Shown piece by piece: positions 35,633 through 47,745 of a DNA stretch of 64,000 bases. The notes below the pieces were generated by a model, which worked only from the letters and a program-made list of their open reading frames with translations, was not told the origin of the DNA and searched no databases. Source of the DNA: Argentina anserina (taxonomy: Eukaryota > Streptophyta > Magnoliopsida > Rosales > Rosaceae); NCBI RefSeq assembly GCF_933775445.1, contig NC_065872.1:22196001-22260000 (forward strand). Direction: 5' to 3'. Made by a program: the position numbers and the translations under genes. The stretch's first letter is position 1; every line of letters starts with the position of its first letter.

Positions 35633-38175
35633 ATGGAAGGGGAGAAATATTTTAGATGTGTTTTCTGTAATCAAGTATGCAGTGGCACTATTTCTAGACT
35701 TAAGCATCATTTAGCAGGTATTTCGGGTGGTATGAAAGCTTGTAATAAAGTCCCTTCTGATGTGAAAAATGAGTATCAATTAGCTATAAAGGACTTTAAG
35801 GATTTGAAATTTAAGAGATGTGCTATGCTCCGTGAGATTGGAGAAGGAATTGGTGGTGGAAATGATAGTATAGATTCTCCATTAGAAGAATGTGGGAGTA
35901 GTGCTGCTCAACCAAAATTCAAAGGACCACTTGATAGTTTTGTGTCTTCTCAACCTAGGCAAACCGTATTGAATGAAGCTTACAAAAAAGAGTTAAGAAA
36001 TAAGTTTGTCGGATAGTTGGGCGTTTTATGTTTTCTAGGGTGCTTCCCTTTAATACGGTTAATGATCCATTTTGATTAGCTATGGTAGAGGGAATTGCCA
36101 AGTATGGTGTAGGGTTCAAGCCTCCTTCTATGCATGAATTAAAGACTTGGATTCTTAGGGAAGAAGTTGAAGATATTGATAAGTATTTGTTAGAGCATAA
36201 GAAAGCTTGGGAGAAGTATGGGTGTTCTATCATGTCGGATGGTTGGACCGATGGAAATGGTAGAGTACTTCTTAATTTTCTTGTGAATAGTCCGGCGGGT
36301 ACTTTCTTTTTGAAGTCCATTGATGCATCCGGTAGTGTAAAAAATGGTAGTTTAATGCTAAAGTATTTAGATGAAGTGGTTAGAGAAGTTGGGGAAGAGA
36401 ATGTAGTTCAAATAATCACCGATAATGCATCAAATTATAAAAATGCGGGCCTTAGACTTATGCAAAGGAGGTTGAAGTTGTGGTGGACTCCATGTGCAGC
36501 ACATTGTATTGATTTTATGCTTGAAGATATTAGCAAGCTAATCATCTTTGAGAAGACCATTGCAAGTGCTAAGAAAGTGGTGAAGTTTCTCTATGGTCAC
36601 ACATGGGTCCTTTCTCTCATGAGGGAATTCACAAACAACAGTGAGATCATTCGTCCGGCGGTAACTCGCTTTGCAACTTCCTTTCTCACCCTTCAAAGTA
36701 TCTATAACCAAAAACAACCTCTTCAAATGATGTTTAATAGCAAGAAGTGGATTGATGGTCCTTTTGTAAAAAGTCATGAAGGCATAGGGGCTCGTGCAAT
36801 TGTTCTATTTGAAAAGAACTTTTGGAGTGATGTTGCATTTTGTGTGAAGGGTGTGATGCCATTAGTGTGTGTTTTGAGGGAGGTTGATTCGGAGGTAAGA
36901 CCTGCTATGGGCTACATATATGAATTGATAGATGCCGCAAAGGAGAAGATTGCATTTGGATTGAAGAAGAACCCTAGACATTATCAACCAATTTGGAACA
37001 AAATTGATGCAAGGTGGACTCCTCAACTACATCAACCTTTGCATGCTGCCATATATTTTCTAAACCCTCAACTACATTATGAAGACAACTTCTCAACTGT
37101 TTTAGAAGTCAAGAAAGGATTGCATGAATGCATGGATAGAATGATGTCATTTGAGGATCGGCTAAGGGCTGATATCCAATTGGAGATGTTTGATAAATGC
37201 CTTGGAGAGTTTGGAAGTAAGATAGCAATACATTCCAGGAAGCTAAGAAGTCCAGGTAATGCCTCATATATTATTCTTTATAATACAATTGTCTATATTC
37301 TATTATTTAAAACTTAAATATAATTTATATTTTTAGCGAGTTGTTGAGAGCATTTTGGATAGGAAACACCTGAGTTGATAAAGTTTGCTATCCGTGTACC
37401 TAACCTAACATGTAGTGCCTCTGGATGCGAGAGGAATTGGAGTACCTTTGAGTCGGTAAGGAATTGCTTAATCATTACCAATTTATATAATCAGTAGCAT
37501 ATTTATGTCATCTAAATTTATTTTTATGTTTGTTTTAGATTCACACTAAGAAAAAGAACCGACTTGAGCACAAAAGATTAAATGCATTAGTTTATGTCAA
37601 GTACAACTCTTTACTAAGGGAAAGAAACATTAGAAGACGAGTGAAGAAGCTTGATCCCATTTTAGTGGAAGAAATCGATTCTGATGATGAATGGATATCA
37701 GAGGTGGAAGATCCTATATTGCCAAATGATCTCTCTTGGCTTGAAGAAGGTGTGTTTGAGGTGGAAGCTATAAGGAATGTACCGATTGAATGTTATGAAC
37801 AAAATTTGTCAACTAGAGTTCCTATATGTGTAGAGCTACTAGATGAGCCAACAATAGATGATGTTCCTTTGTCGGATGATGACATGAGATTTGATGAGCC
37901 CTCTTACGCACCTTCTTCTAAAAGGAAGAATGTTGAAAGCTCAAGTAAGTACTTTCTTATTCATTCTCATGTTATTTAGTTTGTCTAGAATATATGTATC
38001 AATTCATATTTATACTAGTACGTTTTTTTTAGGTAAAGAAAAATCCAAATCCAAGAAGAAAATGAAAACATTGGATTCATTACTTAGGAATGAAGATGAG
38101 ATTGAAGACCTTATTTTACATCCACATATTGATGCGTTGAACATTGATGATGTAATGATATTCATGTGGGTGTGA
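35633..38175 (+). pseudogene. hAT transposase (BED zinc finger, DUF659, hAT dimerisation), slightly damaged
   Basis: 35633-36016: BED zinc finger (YFRCVFCNQ...RLKHHLAGI). After a stop, a frameshift and a second stop where Trp of NDPFW is usual, 36082-37254 has the DUF659/RNase H-like core: GCSIMSDGWTD, IITDNASNYKNAG and TPCAAHCIDFMLEDI. The dimerisation domain follows across short introns: 37337-37456 (PELIKFAIRV, ASGCERNWSTFES), 37539-37946 (IHTKKKNRLEHKRLNALVYV) and 38033-38175, ending NIDDVMIFMWV. The acidic tail (DSDDEW) is typical of the group. Only two stops and about one frameshift separate it from an open gene, so the insertion looks young. Confidence 0.9.
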
Positions 38176-38759
38176 GTGGATATGACGATGAAGATTGAAC
38201 AAGAAGATTGAACGCATTGAAGTGTAGCTGTTGCATTTAATTTAGTATGACTATATATTAATTCTATAATTTGATTAGAACCTTATTTTGAATGAATGTT
38301 ATGGTTATAATGACATATTTATATAATTTGAAGGATATTCATATTATTTGAAAATGTATTGTATTAAATTAATGTTTGTTAGAAAGGCGATCGCCTTAAA
38401 TCGCCTTTGCACGCCGATGCTCTCGCCTTGTAAGGCTTGTCCATGTCGCATTCGCCTTCGCTTTCACATCTGAAAACATTGATCATGTATGTATATTTGG
38501 AAATTGAGATTACAATATGTGATATGTATAGGTCCATAGTAATGTATATTGATTCTCTTAATTTAGATTAACACAGACTTTATATTGCATGAGGTTTCTT
38601 ACTTACCAGGATATCAAGATTGTCGTAAGTTAGGAGGCTGAGGTCGTTGGAGAGACTAGTTAGTTGCTTGTGATATATGAATAGGAATGACTTGATGGCT
38701 AATACTTTAAATTAGTAACTTAAATCATACGATTAGATTTCTTCGTATTTGTTTTTGAT

Positions 38760-38985
38760 CAGCACTATTTTATCTTATCATCGACTTTCATATTAATGTT
38801 CATGACATCTTTTTAGACCTCCTTGGAATGTAGCTCCTTGGGTGTTGTAGGGAACCAATGCTTGTTTTTGTTCAGCACTATTTTATTTCATCATCGGCTT
38901 TCATATTAATGTTAATGACATCTTTCTAGACCTCCTTGGAATGTAGCTCCTTCGGTGTTGTATGGAACCAATGCCGAGAGACTTT
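38760..38985. repeat. Tandem ~112 bp duplication in CACTA interior
   Basis: The block with CAGCACTATTTTAT ... GACCTCCTTGGAATGTAGCT ... GGAACCAATG appears twice, head to tail, with small differences. Origin unknown. Confidence 0.8.
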
Positions 38986-39559
38986 CTTCATCATCTGGGA
39001 GGTCGTTTGCATCTCACTATTTTCACTTATTGGTCTAAATTTAATGTTCTTATAATTTACACATATAATTCAAAACATGTGAAATGATTCAGAGAATCAC
39101 TTTTGCGTGCCTCTACCTGAATTGGTGCCCCTATCCAGATGGCATTCTCTTCGAAATGTTCAATTACTTGTTCCATTACTTCCAAATATGCATATTTGAC
39201 TAAAGAATCTTGACTAAATGGTGTTCTATTTTAACCATGTCTTTCATATTGGACTGAATGTTACTTTGTTTATGATGTTGATCAGGTGGGCACAAAAGCT
39301 CAATTGTCACATTCAATCTCTATTTGGCAAGGAAGCTTTGTCTACAAAACAAGCCATGTATAGGCATATATCGATATTTATTAACCTCATTAGCATGATC
39401 AATGTACAAACAATAAATATTATTAATGGTTTAGAAATTAGAATGAAATAATGAGTCGATTAGTTTAGATTTCTAATACATTCATGTATGTACAGTGATA
39501 TTATTTTAATATACAAAAAATAAATAAATATTGTATTTATATTTGAATTTGTCTGTTTT
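38986..39559. other. CACTA interior, nothing recognised
   Basis: AT-rich DNA between the tandem duplication and the right subterminal repeats. No coding signal was identified. Confidence 0.4.
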
Positions 39560-39905
39560 CCCACTTCATATTAGACAACTCTATTGCAACTAGTAACCAT
39601 TGTCCAACTATTGACAAACAATAGGTGATTTCAAAGTAATGAAAACTATTGTTTGATTTGACACTCTAATCCAATTTGGGAAAAAGATATTGCTTATCAT
39701 GTACATATACAATAGTTTCAGTTAAAATTCTATTGTATCAACATATATAAGATAATGGTTTGCTACACACTAGTATCGTCTATTCTGGTGTTCATACAAT
39801 AGCGCTCTTAGACAATGGTTTCCGCCTATTGTTTGAGGCATGTATCAGACAATCGTTGGATAGACAATGGACATATGCAATATCAGACAATGGTCAAAAA
39901 TCCTT
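39560..39905. repeat. Right subterminal CACTA repeats
   Basis: Repeated GACAATGG, ACAATAG and CCATTGTC motifs in both orientations approaching the right terminus. Confidence 0.8.
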
Positions 39906-39933
39906 GTTAACCATGATTTTTGGCCTAGTGATA

Positions 39934-40757
39934 TATTAGCTCCAACTTTTTGTACACCACTTCGTTAGGTAACATACTACATTATACATATGCTTTAGTT
40001 TGAAAGTTATATTACTCAAGCTCTATGTAATATGTAATTTATAAATCTTAAGAACCATAAGTAAAATGTCATCTGAATCACTAACAATATACCCAAAAAG
40101 AAGAGAAAAGTTAATCAAAGAACAAGATTACCATGTACATTACAAGTAGGCAACACTCGAGTATGTAGAGAGGCATCAAATGTGAGCTTAAAAGTGAAAA
40201 TGTAATTCAATTCGTAAAGTAAAACTCTCTCTTTCATTTCTTACTCTTCTTCAACCTTTTCATTTTCTTTTAGAGCAATTCTTCTTGAGCAAGCCCCATT
40301 GAAGCACATGTAAGAAATACCGTATATGCCTTGTCTTCTTCACTTTCCTTGAAGCAAGTAGAAAGTTTCTTCTCACGATTCAATTGAAATGAGACTTTCA
40401 ATTATAAATTATGAAATCCTATCTAAAAATAAAATACCTACAATGTAGGGAATAAAAATCTACTACAAATGGAATGCTTATGTAAAAGGAACATATACAT
40501 ACTTAAGGTACATAATTATGAAAGTAAAAATGTAATTGATTATGATATATTAGAATCTAGCTAAAACTTTAAATTTGTGGTGAGAATGAGAAAATACGTA
40601 ATTTATCAATCTACAATATGGGCAAAGAGGTGAAGACATAAAATATGAATAAAAAAAATAAAAAATGATATGAATTGAGTGTTAATCGAAAGAAAATAGG
40701 ATGTGGGTGTAGTTAAAAAGGAGGAGTCCATTATTGGTTTATGTTTAATTTTCTCAG
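39934..40757. other. AT-rich spacer inside the long inverted-repeat region
   Basis: Between the CACTA right end and the right long inverted repeat. No gene, repeat or domain was recognised. Confidence 0.45.
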
Positions 40758-40862
40758 ATATAAGGGGGTTGGCAAGTTAGGCATAAATGCATGTTCTTAT
40801 TTCTCTGTACCCCTCATGAGGTATGTTTCAATCACATGAGTTGTTTTCTTTGTTTTTTTTTT
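40758..40862. repeat. Right ~100 bp inverted repeat
   Basis: Partner of 31043-31147; begins inward at ATATAAGGGGG and ends in a T run. Confidence 0.8.
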
Positions 40863-40988
40863 GCAGTGCTCCCGGAGAACCATGTGGTTATATGGGAGGA
40901 CCACTAAGCATAGCCACATGGTCCTCCAAACCAATAAGAAATTGCCACGTGGAAAATTTTGATACGCAGATTAACATCCATCCTAACA

Positions 40989-43282
40989 TGATAGAGTGTT
41001 CTAAGACGTCTATAATAAAGCATGTAACATGTCATTGTTAATATAGAATAAGCAAAAATCGTTCAATCCGGGGAATTGAAAGGAACTCTAAACTTTTAGT
41101 GTTAACAAATAATTTGAGGGGGGGGGGGGGGGTTGAAATTGTTTATTAACTACTAAAATAAAACCAAATTACTATTTACATGATCAACTTCTCTTTACAA
41201 AATTAAACCAAATTCACCAATGCACCACATAATTATAAGTTTGGTTCTATCATGCATTCTAATTCATCTGATTACATACTTTTAGATACCAATACAATTA
41301 GAGCTTTAGGGGAACATCTAATCATGCAAGATTTCTATTGACGTTTAGGTTGACTTAGGACCTCACCTAAATTGCATGCAATCAAGTTTAACAATACTTA
41401 GGGTAGAAATCAAACAAGATTACATTTAAGCACCAAATCTTTGTTGGAGACATGCTTCACGGTGGCGTCACTCACCATGGGGTACATGTAAATTTCCAGA
41501 ATTGCCCACTTTAATTAACACAAACTGAACCTACTTAGGACATGATTCGATTTGTGTTAATATGGATGATGAAGATAGCACTCAAATACAATTTTAGGGA
41601 GTACATTCAAGCACTAAATTCGTAACCACATATCTGAAAATTATCTAAGAGCAAGTAAAAGAAGAGTAGAACACAAAAATAGAAATACAAACTTCAATAA
41701 TTATAAGAACATAGATTCGACATAGTCTCAAAAATATATCAAATACAATCTGAAAATTTTGAAATAAATACAAAACCAATACTTCCACATAAACAACAAA
41801 CTACAATCTTCATAGACAAATAATTGTAGATTAACACAAATAAACGAAGCCATGTAGATGAGTTGTGAAAATCACACGTTGTAGAAACCTTAGAGGTAGG
41901 CTGCAATAGGTGAAACTCGATGGAGATGATGATGGTTTTGGGATGGACAGCTTGACTGATTTGTGAGGGAAGTTTATGGTAGTGTTATGGTAGAGTTTCA
42001 ACTCTTAATTGCTAAGGAGAAGTGATGATTTTTCTGTGTGAATGATGTGCTATTTATAGAAGAGTTTTGACTTCTTGATTATTATAGCTTGGACTTTTTC
42101 TCCTCAATTTGTGGGTTGTCTCATTCGTTCTCTCTTGCATTATCTTTTTGTTTACTTAATCCCTCATTTATCTCTTCATTTATCTCTTTTTTTCTTTTAC
42201 TTATTTTTGTCATTAGTGGGCGCAATCTCCTTTGATCAATTCCTTATTTTCTCCTTTAATTTGGTTGTCTCATTCTTTCTCTCTTGCATTATCTCTTTTT
42301 GTTTACTTAATCCCTCATTTGTCTCTTCTTTTTTTTTTCTCTCTTTTTCTTTCACTTATTTTTGTCATTGGTAGGTGCAATCTCATTTGATCAATTCCTT
42401 CTTTTTCTGCTTTAATTTGGTTGTCTTCTTCTCTAGCATTATCTCTTTTTGTTTACTTAATCCCTCTTTTATCTCTTTTTCTTACACTTATTTTTGTCAT
42501 TGGTGGGTGCAATCTCATTTGATCAATTCCTTCTTTTTCTCCTTTATTTGGTTGCCTCATTCTCTAGCATTATCTCTTTTTGTTTACTTAATCCCTCCTT
42601 TATCTCTTTTTTCTTTCTCTATTAGGTGTACACGGCTCCCTCTCCTTAATCTTCTCCTTAATTGCATGATATTTGCTGCATGAAAGTCTCTTCTCCTCTT
42701 ATTTTCCTCATTTGCTTTGACTTTTCCTCTATTTTTTCTTCATTCTAGCAACACAATCTCATTTTTAAAATCTGAAAATAATAAAAGACAAGATAATTCA
42801 TATAAACTTGTCATAATCTAAACAAATATTGTCTTAAAAAAAATATATGCGATAGATAAATTCAATTAGATTAGGAAAGTTTCTATTTCACAACAAGAAA
42901 CATTCTCGATCAAGTAAGTTACTAGAATATGAAAGTACGATTAGGAAAGTTACGGAATAAAAGTTTCAGTTCAAGTAGGACTTTTCCAAATGGTATGTTT
43001 CCTCGTCTAAAAAGGATTCCTAATGCAAGTAGGATTCTCAATATATCGCCAATGCAACAGAAACGTCAAAAGATAAAGACTTCTAATCCAACTAGGTTTC
43101 CTAGTCTAATAAGGATTCTAGACCATTTTTGCATTTTCAACTCGTTAAGCACAAAAATGTAATTAATGCCACCGATGACTCCTACTACGACTTAATGACT
43201 CAAAATTACAACAATAAGGGCTAAGCAAAGTACAAATGGAGGTAAAAACATGTTAAGAACGTCGCACAAAGTACTTCTATCA
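40989..43282 (-). repeat. 3' LTR of the large Athila-like element
   Basis: 2294 bp, much longer than the other LTRs of the family (1318-1551 bp), because of a pyrimidine-rich tandem array at 42095-42650 and fewer deletions. A G homopolymer of at least 16 lies at about 41115-41132. Confidence 0.88.
42095..42650. repeat. 130-155 bp tandem repeats within the LTR
   Basis: Four copies of a unit with GGTTGTCTCATTC, GCATTATCTCTTTTTGTTTA and TTTTTGTCATTGG, starting near 42112, 42264, 42419 and 42549. Two copies of the same unit are in the other LTR at about 55485-55790. The long plus-strand open frames across it are low-complexity artefacts. Confidence 0.88.
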
Positions 43283-44281
43283 ACTACTCCACATTTTTTT
43301 TCTCATTTTGTTTTCAATTTCCTTCATTTTTTTTCGTCACTTTGCTTAAAAGCTTTTGATCTTTTTCATATGTCTTTCACCCCACACTTATTTCATACAT
43401 CATCACAACATCATCTTAAAAAGAGTTTTGCCAAGTCTATAGAACAAGGTAGAAGTTACTATACTAAGCATGAAGATAATATAGGTAATGAAGAAAAGAC
43501 TCAATGTAGGCTCAAATGAGGTTCAACTCCGGGTCTCAAACATGACACATATAGGGACACATGGTTATTTGGCTAAAGTTGTGGTATTCCTAGAAATGAT
43601 CCATAAATCTCTTTCAAAGTCAGAGCATTTTATGACTTAAAAGTTTCAACAATCACAAAAATGAGTTATAGTAAATTCTATAGTCTATTTAAAGCTATGA
43701 CACATAGCATTAAATATGCAAAGAATAATGAGGTTCAAAAACAACCACGTAAATTTCTTATTATATCTCATGAAGAAAGTACATATTGGCTCAAAAACTC
43801 ATAGGTTGTTATTGACGTTAAACTAACCAAACATGTATGTCATATTACAATCAATCCAAATCTCACATGTTCATACCAAATCCACATTATCAATGAAATT
43901 CACAATTCAATTCTTATGAAATGCAAAACCATTATCTATGCATTTAGAGACATAATCATCCTATACTTTAGGGGCATCCTAAGACTCAATAAAGCAATAC
44001 ATTTTTTTTTCGTTTTTCATTCATTATTCATTATTCATTTTTTTTAAACAATTATCTTGCAACCCCTACCCCACACTTAGAAAATTGCGTTGTCCTCAAT
44101 GTAAGCTTAAAACTAAGAACATAATTCACAAGCATATAATAAGATTAAAATCCAAACATATACAATTCAACCATACAATTCAAACTCCCGTAGACGACTC
44201 TTCCACATATACGGTGGAAATGGGTTGCCTCCCATGCAATGCTTGAGTTTTATAGTCTCTCAGCCTAGACTCTTCCCATGC
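43283..44281 (-). other. 3' untranslated region and polypurine tract of the Athila-like element
   Basis: About 1 kb between the integrase stop and the 3' LTR with no open frame. On the minus strand GAGAAAAAAAATGTGGAGT lies beside the LTR and is the likely plus-strand primer. The matching region at 15270-17060 of the intronic copy ends GTGTGGGGTAGT. Confidence 0.65.
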
Positions 44282-45560
44282 TCACTCGCCCTTTGGCACA
44301 TCTCTCAAACTTATTTCCTCATACACGTGCTCCTCAAAAGGTTCATAGTAGAGCTTAAGTTGATGCCCATTCACCAGGAATGCCTTCCCTGTTTTATCAC
44401 TTCGTATCTCAACTGCACCATGAGTAAACACATTGGTAACAGCAAATGGACCAACCCAACGTGAGCGAAGTTTCTCTGGAAACAACATAAGCCTCAAATG
44501 GAATAACAAAACTTTCTAGTCCACTTGAAACTTCTTTCCTTTTATCATTTTGTCATGGTAGGCTCGGGTTTTCTCCTTGTACATCCATGAAGTGTCGTAA
44601 GCCTCATTCCTAATCTCCTCAAGCTCATTTAGCTGTAATTTTCGATGTAGGCCTGCTTCATCCAAGTTCATATTGAACTTCTTCACCGCCCACCAAGCCC
44701 TATGCTCTAACTCCACTAGAAGGTGACATGCCTTCCCATAAGTTAATCTGAAGGGTGACATCACAATTGGCATCTTGTACACTGTCTTGTAGGCCCACAA
44801 TGCATCATCTAAGCGATCACTCCAATCCTTCATTGTCGGACCTTCAATTTTCTCTAGAATTCCTTTGATCTCTCTATTATACACTTATGCCATTCCATTT
44901 GTCTGAGGGTGGTAAGGTATCGAAACTTTGTGGGTCACTCCATACTTCTTGAGCAATGCCTCTATTGTGTGGTTGCAGAAATGAGAACCTCTATCGCTAA
45001 TCAGAACATGTGGAAATCCAAACCTGCAACCACTTTAGAATCATAATCAACAGCCAATAAGATATATAAGAAACCTTTTGATGAAGGAAATGGACCCATG
45101 AAATCAATACCCCAAACATCAAAAATTTCAACAGTGATAATAGGAGAAAGGGGCATCTGATCCCTCGGACCAATCTTGCCAGTCCTCTGACTTCTATCAC
45201 AAGAAATACAAAACAAGTTTGCATCCTTGAAGATAGTAGGCCAATAAAATCCACACTCTAAAACCTTCATGGCTGTTCTTTGAGGTCCAAAGTGACATCC
45301 ACACACCTCATAATGACAAAAGTAGGGATTGACCTATGCTCATTTTTTGGGACACATCTCCTAATAACTTGTTCACTACATTGTTTCCATAAATACGGTT
45401 CATCCCAAATGTAATGTCTAGCTATTTTCTTCAACTTAGCCTTATTAGCATGCGAAAGTGTACTAGGAAAAGTCCTAGTAAATATGTAATTGACAATGTC
45501 TGCATACCAAGGCACATTTACCTTTATCCCAAAGAGCTGCTCATCTAGGAAAGTCTCTCG
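44282..45560 (-). pseudogene. Gypsy integrase, catalytic Glu replaced by stop
   Basis: The zinc-binding region (HFGPQRTAMKVLECGFYWPTI) precedes the core at 45306-45001, with the first catalytic Asp in VWGIDFMGPF. After a frameshift, LISDRGSHF carries the second Asp and HPQTNGMA leads to the site of the catalytic Glu, where codon 44885-44887 is TAA. The frame continues [13 protein letters not shown] through to KGKKFQVD (44516), and the C-terminal tail ([30 protein letters not shown]) ends near 44282. No functional integrase can be made. Confidence 0.88.
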
Positions 45561-46760
45561 TAGTGGTTGTCTTTCCTTGTCTCGCACAATCCTGCTTAAA
45601 TGATCAGCCACCACATTCTTAGTTCCCTTCTTGTCTCGGATCTCTAGGTCAAATTCCTGAATCAATAGTATCCATCAGATCAGCCTGGATTTAGCATCCT
45701 TCTTAGTCATAAAATATCTCAAGGCTGCATGATCAAAATACACAATTACTTTAGATTGCAAGAAATATGATCAAAAGTTTTCTAAAGCAAAAATTACAGG
45801 TTTATTTTCTTTTCTTTGGCCCAAAAATGCTCCAACAACATAATATGAAGCGTCACACATTAACTCGAAGGGAAGGCTCCAATCTGGTGAACAAATAATG
45901 GGTGTACTTGTCAATATCTCCTTCAACCTCACAAATGCTTGCTCACATGCATCATCCTAAAGAAACGGCACATCCTTCTGCAATAGGGTACACATAGGCC
46001 TAGCACCATGGAAAAGTCTTTGATGAACCTCCTGTAAAATCCTGCATGACCAAGAAAAAAACGAACCTCCCTCATAGTTGTGTGAGAGTGTAAGTGATGC
46101 ACAATATCAACCTTAGCCTTGTCTACCTCTATACCCTTAGAGGATATAATATGTCCTAAAACTATTTCTTGATGGACCATGAAATGACATTTTTTCCAAT
46201 TAAGCACAAGGTTAGTTTCTACACACCTTTTCAAGATTAGCTCTAAGTTCTCTAAACATGCATCAAAGTCTTTTCCATAAACGCTAAAATCATCCATAAA
46301 TACCTCAATGATATTTTCGATAAAGTCAGAGAAAATCGCAAGCATACAACACTGAAATGTACATGGTGCGTTGCACAACCCAAAAGGCATGCGTCAATAG
46401 GCAAAAGTGCCAAATGGACATGTAAACGTTGTCTTCTCTTGATCCTCCGAGTGAATACATATTTGGTTGTACCCACTGTACCCATCCAGAAAATAATAAA
46501 ACTCATGCCCATCCAATCTCTATAGCATCTGGTCTATGAACGGAAATGGCATGTGATCCTTGCGTGTTGTGGCATTCAGCTTTCCGTAATCGATACACAG
46601 CCTATGACCAGTCACCAACCTCTGGGGTACTAACTCATTTTCCTCATTCTTCACAACAGTGACCCCACTCTTCTTTGGCACCGACTATCTGAGATAGGTT
46701 ATATTACTTCACAATCGAGCAGCTTGATCACCTCATCTTTCACAATTTTCATCATTGGTG
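45560..46760 (-). pseudogene. Gypsy reverse transcriptase and RNase H
   Basis: 46390-45929 reads MPFGLCNAPCTFQCCML, then VFMDDFSVYG, the catalytic FxDD-type box seen in this lineage, then CHFMVHQEIVLGHIIS. Upstream in other frames are SGWVQWVQ-type remnants of the FLDGYSGYNQ motif. Downstream come FELMCDASYY (RNase H-like) and QEFDLEIRDKKGTKNVVADHLSRI at 45665-45570. Several frameshifts and stops are present. Confidence 0.87.
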
Positions 46761-47745
46761 GGTGCAATCTCTTTTGAGCATCACGTGTTGGCTTTGCATC
46801 ATCCTCCAATAGTATCCGATGAACACATGTAGTAGGGCAGATTCCTTGATATCCGCCAAAGTCCAACTAATGGCGGTTTTGCTCCTCCTCAGCACATCTA
46901 TCAAACTTGCTTCATGTTGCTCACTCAGTGTTGATGACACAATAACTGGTAAAATATCATCTTTTCCTAAGTACACATATTTTAAATGATCCGGAAGCTC
47001 ATTCAAATCTAACTTTGGGGCATGTACCACAGATGGTAACAATTTGTTAGTGGAAATGGGAATTGACAAGAATGAAGGATGCATTTTGTATGGTCGAGCC
47101 CCAAGCTCATCCACTACTTCAACGGTCTTGGGCTCAAAATCAGCCCACTCCTCTCTTGGGACACGGTCTCCATGCTTGTCAAATCCGGCCCCAAATTCCA
47201 TAGCTAATTACTATGCATCCAAAGTTTCTGACAAAACCTGTGCAATAGAATCAACAACATCAAGAAAAGCAAGGTTTTAAATCAGAAACTGGGTACTTCA
47301 TTGCTTCAAAAATGTTGAAGCTAATAACGTCTTCATCAAATTCCATTGTGAGACTTCGATTTGCAACATTAATGCAAGTACTTGCAGTCCTCATGAATGG
47401 CCTCCCTAAAAGCAATGGTGTTGTTTCCAAGGACGAGACCTCTATGTCTAGCACATAAAAATCTGCAGGGAAGATTAGATGACTGACCTACACAAAGACA
47501 TCCTCAACATACCCCTTAGGGTACTTGTTAGACCTATCTGCCAATTGAATATTCACATTATCATCCTTAAGGGGTCCTAATCCTAGTGATTGATAAACAT
47601 TAAAAGACATAACATTTATCGAAGCATCTAGATCAAGCATGACATTTTCAAAGAATATGTTACCAATTTTGCACAGAACGGCGTTTTCATTGGGTGAAAA
47701 TGAAGTGGAACTGGCTCGAACGACCCAAATGTTATGGTAATGCAA
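46752..47745 (-). pseudogene. Gypsy aspartic protease and protease-RT linker
   Basis: 47745-47488 reads AVLCKIGNIFFENVMLDLDAS, INVMSFNVYQSLGLG and LADRSNKYPKGYVEDV. This is the retroviral-type protease of the Athila group, with the active-site motif as DLDAS instead of the common DLGAS. 47201-46752 continues with the linker PKLDLNELPDHLKYVYLG and LRRSKTAISWTLADI leading into RT. Stops separate the blocks. The upstream edge is the junction with the nested half element near 47700-47745. Confidence 0.83.

Larger units (their letters stand above)
34766..38481 (+). mobile_element. hAT transposon nested in CACTA
   Basis: The 8-bp flanks are identical, ATCATGTA at 34758-34765 and 38482-38489, as required for hAT. 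The ends CAGTGTTTTCAGATG and CATCTGAAAACATTG form an inverted repeat with one mismatch. Subterminal regions are GC-rich with repeated CGCCTT/AAGGCG words on the right. The interior carries a near-full-length DUF659/hAT transposase (35633-38175). At 3.7 kb it is close to autonomous size; only a few mutations disable it. Confidence 0.93.
32144..39930. mobile_element. CACTA (En/Spm) element, non-autonomous, carrying captured gene and hAT
   Basis: Left end CATTAGGCCAAAAAT (CACTA with one C-to-T change) and right end ATTTTTGGCCTAGTG are inverted copies. The flanking 3 bp are ATA on both sides (32141-32143 and 39931-39933), the exact length expected for CACTA target duplications. The subterminal 300-370 bp at each end are packed with GACAATGG/CCATTGTC motifs, like transposase-binding arrays of En/Spm. 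No TNPA/TNPD genes are present. Inside lie a microsatellite, a captured WD40 gene fragment (34009-34573) and a complete hAT insertion (34766-38481). Confidence 0.9.
31043..40862. mobile_element. 9.8 kb region bounded by ~100 bp inverted repeats (possible MULE)
   Basis: 31043-31147 and 40758-40862 are inverted copies. Both contain, in opposite orientation, AACAAAGAAAAC, ACCTCATGAGGGGTA, AGAGAAATAAGAACAT and ATGCCTAACTTG. Long TIRs suggest a Mutator-like element, but no MURA transposase or clean 9-bp target duplication was seen. The interval holds a foldback MITE and a whole CACTA element with its own nested hAT, so the original element may have been small. Confidence 0.6.

Noticed and set aside
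41115..41132. G homopolymer as a regulatory G-quadruplex
   Set aside because: The same LTR position in other copies is a run of only 6-8; a slippage or sequencing artefact is more likely.
42075..42683. Plus-strand frames rich in Phe, Leu and Ser that look like membrane segments
   Set aside because: They come from pyrimidine-rich tandem repeats inside an LTR.
47628..47745. C-terminal end of the 455-codon open frame at 47628-48995 as native gag sequence
   Set aside because: Beyond about 47700 the reading is the host element's protease region in the wrong frame, so the tail is a junction artefact.
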